The position numbers and the translations under genes are program-made. Shown here piece by piece: positions 51,201-63,200 of a DNA stretch of 64,000 nucleotides. The stretch is from Phalacrocorax aristotelis. Taxonomy: Eukaryota; Chordata; Aves; Suliformes; Phalacrocoracidae. Numbering within the stretch: the stretch's first letter is position 1; every line of letters starts with the position of its first letter. The stretch lies in contig NC_134277.1 in the NCBI RefSeq assembly GCF_949628215.1, positions 56,554,918 to 56,618,917 on the forward strand. The letters are read 5' to 3'. The notes under the pieces are model-generated. The model was given only the letters and a program-made list of their open reading frames with translations, was not told the DNA's origin and did not search any database.

Positions 51201-54200
51201 TCATGTGACTGGGTTGTATTTAAAATTCCACAAAACTAGCTCTGAAAAAAATAAATAACCTTGCTTCAGTCAGAATGTAGAAAAGTGGCCAAAGTAAGGA
51301 AGAAAAAAGAATCTTATTCACTTTTTTCATGCTGTTTTTCCTTATTAAAACTTGAATTATTTATTGACCATATAACATGGAATTCATATACTAAAAGTAA
51401 CATGATCATTTGAAGCATACCCTAGTAAACTAGATTATAATTTTTTTTTCCTTAAATAAGATTGAAAATGCCAGTCTTATGAACTGGAGAGAGGAAAAAA
51501 AAGTTAGCAGATGATGTTTGATTTTGTATTGCATTGTTGTAGCTATAGATAATCATCATAATAACATCAGCATAGCAATGCTCCGTGGAAACTTCCTGTC
51601 AGTAAACAAGCCGTTGAACGTGCTTGCAGGATGGTCTTAGAGGTATCAGTTGATGCAGTAGACAAATTATAATGAATTCTAGCAGCAGCAAAAAACCATC
51701 TACATACATCACTGATGTGCTTAACTTTGAGGTATTTTAATACATATTTACAGCTCCTTACAAAGCATTTCAGTAATAGGATACTAAAATGATGTCCTGT
51801 GTCTGACATTTTTAAAATGGATAGAACTAATAGAATATATATTCCATTTTAGCTTAGAGACATTTCATATTGTAAATTTTAGTTTGTTCCAACCATCTGG
51901 CTACTGATTTAATGTCTCAGAAAGCAGTTTACAGTTGCAGATCACATAACTTTATTGGGTACTGAGGCTATGCCTCCAGTCAGCAAAGGCTTAATATTAA
52001 GCCGTGAAATCAATATATTACCAGCACAGGATTTTGAGCAAAACTCAAACTTCATTAAGCCTGTCACAAATATAACATTCACTTTCTTCAATTCTTTGCA
52101 TTTCATATAACACTATAATTTTTGGGGCAGTGAAGACTTCACAGTTGAAGAGATGGGAGTTTCTGACTGAAATGTGTGTATTTTGTACAAGTTATCTTTT
52201 TATTAAGGAGACAAATTAGTGTAATACAAATGTGGAATGCACCAAAGATACACAATAGTATCACATTTGGCACACAGTATAAATCTCTTGAAAGGGAGAC
52301 AAGATCATATGCTTTATACATCTGATTTTTAAGACCTGAGAGTATATTCTTGCATAAAGAAATTCTGAAGGGCTTGCTTTTCTTCTTTTTGCTAGGAAAT
52401 AGTTGTTGCTGAAATGACTTAATGCTGATTACTCTGAAGAGCTTCTGAGCTAAGTTATGAACCTTGAAATCAAGCTATAACTTCTGCAGTATTGCGAAGT
52501 TACAGGCACAAACAACTGCATTTGTGCTAGTGTTGTTTTCTGGTGATTGTACAAAACCAAACACATCCAGTGTACATTACAATGCTATCTTTAAGCCTTG
52601 TTTTCATTTGTAGAAACCTGCATGGATTTCAAGCTCTTACACATGTACTTGATTACCTCTATATTAGATATGTATGACATCTGCGAAACTTGAAATTCTA
52701 GTGTGTTTATGAAAATTTACAAGTAATAGTGAGGAATCTGTTTTGTGTAAAGCTGTACCACAGACCCATTTTGAATGAAAGTACTTGCTTCAGGCCACAT
52801 TCAGTTTTTCTTTACATAAATTAAAATATGCTAAAAGGACAGCGTTTACACTGATGACACTTTTATTGTCCTGGATGACATAATTTATACGTATTTCCTG
52901 GTTAAGCACCACATTCAAGTTTCATATTTGATGAACAGAAAGCTTTGACTTAATATATTCAGATACATCCCTGTCAGATGAATATCCCTTTGATGAAAAT
53001 GTCTATGACTCATTAAGGCAATAACTTGAAATTAATTAAATAAAAACCAATTTGGATACAAATGCCCTTCCATCTCCAAGTGGATTATTACATGCAGTTT
53101 TTGATATTCAGGGTATCTTTATGGTGGTGCGTTCTTTCTTGCTGAAGAAACATTTTGTTTTACTGGAGACGAGAGAGTAAGACATGATCAGGATCTACAG
53201 TACCAGAGGGGCCATTCTTCAGCTTAAACCAAACAAACTGCAGCAAATAGTACACATAGTATATAGCTCAGAGCTGTTGAAAAATATAGCTATTGCTGGT
53301 TCATATTAGCTTCAGCAGCTATTTCCCATCCATAAAGACTACTGGACTTAGAATACTTTTATTATGCGTGTCCTTTCAGAACAATTTCCATTTTAAATGG
53401 ATCATTTTTATATTACTGACATAAATTTGGGAAGAGAAATTATGTCAAAGGGCAAAAAATACTCTGAAAAGGAAGCTTCCAAAATGTGTTGTGGCTGTCT
53501 CTGGGCCAGAATGTGTTGACAAATTGTAAGGAATTTAGCAAACAACAAAAATTAGGAATAAAAGTGTAAACTGGTGGTGAGATTGAGCAATAGCAAAGCA
53601 CAGTGATTAAAGAAAAGGTCTGCTGTACTAGAGTGAATCGTCGTCTTTTCAAATGAGCAAAGGGCATAGAGTCATAAAATAATTTTCGGTTGGAAAAGAC
53701 CCTTCAGATCATTGTGTCCAACCGACATGTCCTCGTGTTACCCCTAATTAGGGTTCAACCCAGCCCTTGAGCCTCGATGGCAGCTTTGTTTGCTTAAAGC
53801 AATTTCTCTCTGACTCAGGCTACATTTTGTCCTTCTACCAGAAGAGTAATATCACTTTTGGATGGCAGGGGTGGTGATTTTTGTTAGTTTTAAAATTTGC
53901 TTGAATAAAAGCTGCTCTATAGGTCCTTACCTTGCTCAGGGAGCTAATCTAATGTTAGCTACACAAAAGCACAAACGTACTGCTGTGCTGTCAGAAGCTC
54001 TGTCTAAAGGAAGGTATTTCTCTGTGTGTGTATAGCTTTATCATTCACATAAAGCAGCTTCATATCCCTTGTTCTGCTGGATAGAGATAAAAACATGGAT
54101 GAATCCATTTCGCAGTACTTAGAGCTAGACATCCTGTCACAGAAAAGCTGGTTTATGACACAGGTGGAAATTAGAAGCTGATTAAAGGGTGAAAAATGGC

Positions 54201-57200
54201 ATGGGTCTTGGTAGAAAGACCAAGGAAGAGTAAAAATGGTGTGGAGTGCTGCAGAATTATAGGTTGTAGAGTGTTTGGATGGTGTAAAGCCAATGTGTTG
54301 AAAATAACATAGCAGTATAGCGCTAGTAGTTTGTAGGAGTATTCTTTGAGGGGAAATTGTGAAAGTATTTTTAGAAATAAAGGTGAACTTTCTACTGAGG
54401 CAAAGACACTGTTTGCTTTAAAACATTAGGTAGTTTAGTATTTGATGAGGAACGTGCTGGCTGGCATTAAGGCTTGAGAAGAGAACAAGGCTTGTAACAG
54501 TCTGTTAAAATAGTCCTGATTTTTGTATCTTCCACATGTACTTTTCTCCATCAATGGTGAAAATACTGACACTTTGAAAAGAATGAGAAGTGTTTTCAAA
54601 CTAAGAATGTTGCTGCACATCTGTTTGCAAAATCTTAAGTCTTTTTGATTTCTTCTCATCCCAACGTCTTGGCTATAATGAAGAAAGAACAATTTAACAG
54701 AGTGAGAACTTGCAGCAGATAATATGGCAGAAATGTGTGTTTTGTTGTGGTTTTTGTTTTGTTTGGTTTTTTTTTGTCTTGTTTTTTCATTTGTATTTCT
54801 CAGTGATAGATCTGAGGAGGAAAAACTTTCTCATGTGCTAATTAGTTTTTTCAGTAGTCCTTTGTGTATAAAAATAATTTCCTTTCCTGTTTTCCCCAGA
54901 GTTGGGTGCAAGGAGAGTGGTAAATGGATGGAACCTTTGAGGTACCCTTTTTCTTGGGAAGCTGAAGTAGCTTAGCGTAGAGTGTGGAGAAGGAAGAAAT
55001 AAGAGATTCTTCAAAAAAGTTCTTCCTAAAGCAGTGTTCACCTTAAGTATGTGTAGTTTATACATCATCCTTAATCTCTAGGCTACAGATAGTCACAGAC
55101 TGATCCTTACTACAGTTCGGATGACAGTAACTGGGATTCTTTTTTTACTTTTTCTTGTATTTGATACAGATTTTATGATTTTGTTTAGTCACTTTTATGA
55201 TATGAATAAAATAGTAGCCTCTTCCACCTTACCTAGATAATATTGTACTACAGTAGTTTGTTTATGCAATTGGTAATGAAATATATTTTTCTTAAATAAT
55301 TTTTACTTTATGTAAAAATTTACTATCTGACTTGATATCAGACTTATGTAAATCCTGTTGGAGTGCAAAAGAAGAAAAGCATGGTGAAGATAAGTTTTAA
55401 ATTCTGTACATGAAGCCAAGACGCTTTTCATTTTTTTAAATTTTTTTACAATTATCAGTAAACAGCTCACTTGCAATCTCAAAGTATGTTTGCACTTAAC
55501 AGTTTAGACATGACTAATGAAAGTAATTCTGTAAATTCAATTTTATTGAAACTGAATTGAAATTTAGTTTTCACTGGATTTTCTTGTCTCTAACAGCATA
55601 TCTTTTTTTTTTGCATTGGTGAGTTGAAGCATTATGTTATTAGGGCAAAAAGTTAACATAATAAATCATTCACAATTTGCAGTCTTCAGCATCATGAAGT
55701 TACAGTACTGTGTAGATACTGGAAGGATATCTGATTTTCAGTGGTAGTTTTTGTACTTCAGTTCATTCGAAGGTACTTCTATTTCTTGCAGTTTGCAATG
55801 CAGAAACACGTAAACACTTTCAGATGAGTCTTGACTGTACAATAACAAAAGGTAACGTTTTGCTTCTGCTTATTTTCTTCTTTTTTATTTTTTTGTTTGT
55901 TTGTTTTGTTTGTCTTGTTTTGTTTTGGGGTGTTGTCATCTTTTTCTTTAGGATGGTGAGCCAGTTAGAGCAGGAGTAGCCATGACAGATCTCGCTACTG
56001 GGTTATATACATATGGGGCAATTATGGCTGCTTTACTTCAGAGGTATAAGACGGGGAAAGGACTGCACATTGACTGCAATCTCTTGTCATCTCAGGTAGG
56101 AGTTTTAAAAAAATTGCTTTTAGCTGTATAGATGTTTGTACCTAAGAGTACCATTTTGATATAAATTAATGTAAATTAGCACAACTAATGACAACAATAA
56201 TAATGGCATTAGTGACAGTTTCCTTGTTCTGCCACTCTGGATTTGACCATTTTATATGACATGGTTATTGTTACTACCGCATTACATTTGGTTTTCACTT
56301 TTTACAAAGGACCTCCATGTTCATTGAAAACGGGTTAATCAAGGTTTATAATATCTCTGAGATTGTAAGTAACAGTTGTAGTAGATAATTTGAGACAGAC
56401 AAGCATAAATGGTGAAATCACTGTTGGAACGGAGGCCTTGGCACTGGGTGATGTTACTACCAGAGTGGCTGAACGACTTGTGCAAAATCACCCAGAGTAA
56501 TCAACTATCACCCAAGTGTCAAAGTAATGTAATCCAGGAGGCCTGCCTTTTGACTCTGGGAAATAAAGTAAGCTTGAAGATGCAGAATTTTCTCTAGGCA
56601 CATTGAAGAGAAATCTCATCAAAATTATAAAGACAAAGATGTTTTGATTATGAAAGGTATGCTATATACCACAAATAATGAGAACTTTAAATTGCCTTTG
56701 AACATTTAAACGCCACTGGTGCAATGATTTATAATTCACAAAAAGAAAGTGGTGCTGGTATGAGCTGCATATGATTGGATGATACATTGTCTTGCTGATG
56801 TAGATACCTGCTCGTAGCAACCAGGTATATGGTGCGTAGGAATTTTTGTGTATGTTTTAAAATGTATGTCAAAACTGTACACAGTACTAATCAAAGCTAC
56901 TACAGTGCTGCATTATTTTAATCTTTATTCAACTGTATTTTTCTTCACATTATACCTGTCAGTACATCTGAGAGATGATAGAGCACCCATTGTGCAAAAA
57001 GTTGGCTCTGGTGTGAGCAGGAGGTTGGACAAGATGACCTCCAAAGGCTCCTTCCCACATATATCATTGTATAATAATGATTGAGACTGATGATTGAGGT
57101 TGCTCTTGTTTTAATAAGTACTGTTTTTGTTTAAATACCTACTGAAATCAGGTCTGGAAAGAAGGGGAAGCCCTTGCTTAAATCAATAAAGAATTTTTCA

Positions 57201-60200
57201 TTTGTTTCAGAAATGTTTGTAAGGACTGAAGTCTTCATCATACCTATGTATATTTGTAAATGTTGTGTCTGTGTTTGGAAAATGTAATAAGCAGTTCAGA
57301 AAAATATTTTAAATGCATGGTAAACATTTAATAAATGTTTTTTATACATGTGGAAGTTTTTTTGGGGGTTGGTTTTTTTTATGGCAGCTTCTTCTTGATA
57401 TTTTTAATTTGTAATTTTATTAAAAGGACTTCTGGTAGTTTCTGTTAATTTCCAGAGTCATTCTGTTGGTTTTTTGATTCCTGTTCCACTGTTTTCTGGC
57501 TTTTTTTAATGGAGACGTCTTGATTATTCGATATTTTATGAAATGCTGAAAGTAAGAAGAATTAAAGTTAGGTGTTGCTGTAACTCTCTTCTTTAATTTC
57601 ACCTTACTTTGTCACCTCATTTGTCTTTAGAATCTTTTTTGTTGCTTAGGATAAGACTTGGTTATGCGCAAAAGTGTTCTCATATTGCAAAATTTCCATC
57701 TGAAGTTCCACATCATTTTCCTTTAGGCCACTCACTGGCATACATGAGAAAAGGAATGAAGGCTTGGATAGATGTCAGTGAACAAAGAATGATATGTGAT
57801 GTTTGAATTCTACGTGCTTAGCTGAAGAAGTGCTAAATGGTGAAGGGAGGGTATAGTGAGTTTTTAAAACATTCACTCATTTTGTGCGTCTTATCAAATT
57901 ATAGTTGTCTAAAAGTTATTAAGAATACTATACATGCACACTCTTATTGCAAAATAAGTGTTTTTATTTACTTCAATGTTGGGTAAATTAAACTGAAATA
58001 AGTTAGTATTTTGGAGTAGAGTATGGTATAAGCTGTTATTCAGAAAACAGCTATTTTATTTTACATAACCGTATCACATCAGTCCAAATTAACTTAGGGC
58101 GTTGGCCCAAGACTGTAATGAGCACATTTATTAAACTGGAAAAAATATTGATGGTTAAGGTGCTGAGGTATGAAAAACAAACCCATGCTATCAATCCCAT
58201 TAAAAAAAGTGTTAAAATGAAGAAAAATGTAACTGACAGCTGAGTCTCTCTGAGAACATGTAGTTTTCCTGGTTTGTTTTGTTTCTTTTTGCAAACCAAA
58301 ACTTTGGATACTTCTAAGTCTTTAACGATTCACGTATTAAGAAAGAGTAGCACAAATCTAAAAATTAATGTGAAAAAAGAAATTGCTCTTGCAGTGCTTC
58401 TGGTGCTAATGTTTTTGTTTGTTTGTTTGTTTTAAAGGAAAGTTAGACAATTACTGGGATACAATCAGGTTCTTGGAAGATCTGTGCTTTCAAAGGGATT
58501 ATGGATTTACATACCAAGCTGAGATATCTAAAGCTAGCTCTTCCTCATGTGATGAATGTTTAAAAAGGATGGCCTTTTGAAGTCTCTTATGGATGCTGCC
58601 AAAACAATAAGGAACCTAAAGTTGTAGACTTTTAGTTTGTTAGGTTCTTGTTGCAGGTGATTAATGGTGGGATCTAGAGGTCGAACAGATGCATCATGAC
58701 AACTTTTCCTTCAGTGTGCGTTTCACTAGAGTGTAGTAATTTTTAATGAGAAAAAATGAATCTTTTTTTCTGTGTGTAAAACAAAAGCTCTGCTAAACCG
58801 TCTTCCTATTAATAGTGTTATGACAGCAGGGACCTGTATGAAACTTTGGGCTTTTGTCAGTATTTCATGCACTGAGCTAATATAGCAGCAAGCTTGCACC
58901 TTTTGTCCATCTATTAATCTGAACTGAGAATTGTGAAGCTGGCCTATACATATGCCTTCATTGGGCAGTGCTGATGACTTTGACTATGTCAGAAAGGAAA
59001 AAAAAAAACCCAGGGGTTAAAGCACATAAATAATTAGAAATACCTGAAAACTGCTTAGTTTATTTTATAGCAAAAAACCTAGTGTGTACATGTCCATCTC
59101 TGTCTGTGCTGTCACTTTTCTGTATGCCTTATAGAAATGTAAAATTATTTTTAACATTTGTTTTGGTGGGGAGAGGCCTGGAGGATACTTTTGATATTAA
59201 TTTCCTCCACAGATATGATAATGACAGAGCATTGAACTGAATTCAACTGCCAATGAAAATGATCTGAAGCTCTTTAAACAAATATCCCACTGACTGGCAA
59301 GTTTGTTTAGTATTTAACAGGCCTGTGTAGAACCAAATAATAAGTGAAATCCTGTTCTCTTAAGAAATGTTATTTGTAGAGTATCTTAAAAAGACACCTC
59401 TCTCTCAAATTCTGTATATCAAACATTTTTGGTCTATAGCTTTATAGCAGCTTATTACTGCCAAGGAGGATTTCTATCTTCACAAAAAAAAAAAAAAAAT
59501 AAATCTAGGGTTTTATTGATGAGATACAGTGACCGCTAGGATGTGGTTTTGCAGTGAGCACTAACTTTCTATATCTCTCATCTATAAACTTTTAACCCAT
59601 ATCATACAATTCCTTTGAAATTTTTGACTTTTAGATGATTTACAGTTGTCAGCTCCAGACCTTTCAGCATCTAAATAGTATCCTTTAGATGATGCTAGTA
59701 AATAAGAAGGAAGTGGGTTTTGGATTTGGTTCCAATTATGCAATTGTGCCTTTTCTTCTGTTGTGGCTTAAAAAAAATCTCTTGGAAGTTTTAATATCCT
59801 TCCTGTATTTAATTACAACCAGGCTCCAACAAATACTGTAATAAGTTGGTTTCTCTTGGATTGAAAATCTGCAAGAAGTATTTTACATTTAACATTTCTG
59901 CAATTTTGGAGTGTATTTTTTTCCCCAGATTCCACAGACAGGGTAACGTGGTTAATATTGTTTGTATTATATGATTGTTCATCAGACAGTTCTCTGCTTC
60001 TGATTACTCTGGTTTAGTTTGTATTTACCATAACAATCTCTTAATCTTCCCAAAATTTTGAAGTGACCCTAGAAAAGCCTAGCAAATTGATATAAATTAT
60101 TTTTTATATTCCATCTTTCTGCTTTAGTTTGACAGTTAATTTACTGAGATAATGGTGAGGTTTAGAAACTATTAGGGTTTTGTTTCTGCATCACTTTTTC

Positions 60201-63200
60201 CCCCAAGATGATTGTGTTTAAGGCTTTTCTGTTTAAGGTGCTTTCAGTGCTCTCTATTCAGGCTATCATGACATGTTTTTTACAAATCATTGAGTATAGG
60301 TGAAACAATTACATACTGCCTGTAGGATATATAAGGCGCAAGATCCCTGAGCAGTATGTTGTGTGAGAAACATCAATCTCGGAACTCAAATACTGTTCAG
60401 GTGTCTTGACTGTCATGTTGCTTTTCTGCTTGCTGAGAGTTGCAAGTTAACTGAAAACAGAAAGAAAATCTGCTTTTTTAGGGGTTATTGCTGCTCGTGA
60501 TTTTGGAGGCTGTCTAGGAGGACTGTTACACAGTTGTCTTGTTTTGAGTATGGTCTAAATAAGCAGTTCTTTTTTTACAAGCTTATAAAGCATCGTCTTT
60601 GCAAAACATTGTATTCTTAATCTCTGTCATGATAAAAAATAGTGTCGGCACTGTATGGAGAAGTTGTCTTTTTCACTGCATAGCTCTGATATGGAAAGAT
60701 AATAAAATCTGAATTAAGGTGAACGTTTCTTTAAATATATACTCTGCATTACACACTTTTCTTGGCTACTCATCTTGATAATTTCCATTAAAAACATTGG
60801 TATAACTAAGAACAGAACTTAGCCCTTGGGGTTTTAAGTAGCCAGAATTTTATTGAATAAACCAGAAGACGATACTAACATGACAGCAGCTCAATTTAAT
60901 ATTGGCCTCCGTGGAATGTGTGTTGTGATTTCTAATGATTAGTTGTGCAAAAAGTTGTTGGTAGATCATTCTCCAACTGGATCTTGGGTTACTTTACTCT
61001 GTAAACAGAGTGCGTACCCAGATTGCAAGGGACTTTATTCTTTAGCTGCTATCTGACAGTAAATTCTGTGCTTTTTTGGTCTTGCATTAATGAAACTAAA
61101 CCGGAATGGGTTGCAGCTTCATTTTCCTGTGTTGAGCTACCTCTGTCATCAATTAGAGAAAGACCAGGAAGGAGATAGGACAAATATGCCCCTTTAATAT
61201 ATGTTAAAGATAAAATGGCTATCTGGAGTGGGTAGGGGAGAGAGTTTGAAGACAAAAGAAGACATTTCTTTAATGAATTTATTATTCAGATGACCTTTGA
61301 ATAAGGGTGTAATTCTGGAAATGGAGTCAAGATGTTTGTTGTCATTTATTACCAGAAGATCATATTTTGGGATCATACAAAGTATTAGGAGAAAAAAGAT
61401 AACCTGGGTAGTTCAAAAGAAATGGGGATGATTTAAGCAACTGGTAGCAGAATAAGCACTTAAAATGTACCCCAAAAGCTCACCCTTACCTCTAAACTCA
61501 TGGAAGCCTTCAGAAGTCATTCTGCAGATTGGTCAGATTTGGATAGGGTCTTTCAACACCTTATGCACTATTTATTTATGTAAATAGCAAGGAAAAGGGC
61601 TGTAACTTGATGGAAGAAGTTTTGTTTACTCTTGTTTAGGACTTCAAAACCATATATCCATTAAACTCTATCTAATAGTCAGAGGTCAGTTATTTGTAAA
61701 AATGCTTTGTCTGCTTTGGATTTAGTATTTTCTAGCACTAGAATTCTCTGATTAAAAATTATGTGAAGTTATTTTCATTCAAGCTTACTCTGTAATAACA
61801 TTTTGGGTTTTTGCGGTACTGTTTAAATATTTTTTAGATTGATTAAGGAAAAATTTCCTTCTTCAGAGAATCATTTACAAATTTTTTGTCGCTATTCAAA
61901 ATGCGTTATCAGGCAGAAGTGCCATATTTTGACTCCAGACTCATTGCTAATACTAACCCAATTATTTCTCAAATCAAATAGAACTTGAAACATGTTTCTA
62001 TGACTTGTATGCTGTTTAACAACTCAGTAGATGAACCACATCTGCATTGTGGACAGCATCAAAGTGCTCCGAAAAGCGTTGTGGATGACTGAATGGTGGG
62101 CATTCATTAATGCTGGGGAGGCACAGAAATACAATCTTGTGCATTGTAAACATCCTATTTCAAGCATTTCATTCAATTGCATGAGTTTGTTTCTTGTGTC
62201 ATCCCTGAGATGCATTAGCACATAAGTACTTCATGGGCAGTTTCCAGACATCTTTCAGTGTTAAAACTAATGCTGGTGTTGTTCTTCTGAGATAATATTG
62301 ATACAGCCAGATGAGATCTGGCTGTGATAATAGGGGTAAAATATTTGCACGTTTCTTACCCAGCCAAATAGACACGGCTCGTTTCTCTATGTGCTTCCCT
62401 ATGTATCAAATGAAAAATCCAGAAATCTACCTGCTTGCACTGCTGCAGCACAAGGTGTTGAAATTTCTGTTATTTTTTTGTGGAGGGACAGTTCTCCACA
62501 GATAAGATAAAATGACTGACATTGTCAGGAGCAGACAAATGCCCTTAAGATTCTTTTTTCTGTGCAGGTATTAATGCTGATAAATGTGAAGACAAAAGCA
62601 TGAGTTCTGTAAGTGGTTAGGTGTATGCATATTTTAATTGTAAATGGTACTGTTTCTCATCGTAAGATCAAAAGTGAAAAGTGCCTTAATACAGCTTCTT
62701 CTGGATGTCGACAACTTTCCGTGGAAAAGCATCCTTGTTACTCATTAAGTAAAACAATGTAATCCTTAACGAAGTGTATGTAGCATCCAAATTGGAGCCT
62801 GTGGATACTACCCTATTACAAATAATAAGAAAAATTGCTATAGTTATTCTGATGCCTGTCCTCCAACAGGTAATTAATTTTTATATGAGCAAAATCTGTT
62901 TGTCTGGATTCTATCTGTATGTTTTGCTCTTTTCATTCCCAGCTGTCAAATATAGCAACCGTTTTTAAACTCAAACTGTTCTGTGTTTTGCAAGTATGCT
63001 TGCCGTTCTTTGCATGAATAGAAGCCCCTCTGAGAACTTGATCTCTGCTATTTTCTAAACAATGAAATACAACCGGATATCATTACTATTACACAGAACT
63101 AAAAACCGGATCGGTTGTAATTCACATTAAGTATATAGGTTCTTGGTGGGAAAGGCTATAATTAAGGAATTACAGAAGAAAATGTATTATGGTATTAAAA

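Noticed and set aside
57322-57340. AAACATTT/AAATGTTT hairpin with internal AATAAA
   Set aside because: Eight-base AT-only arms are expected by chance in this composition.
57609-57806. Open frame considered as the next SUGCT exon
   Set aside because: Its translation does not resemble the SUGCT segment that follows residue 269, and it lacks a suitable phase-0 acceptor-to-motif match.
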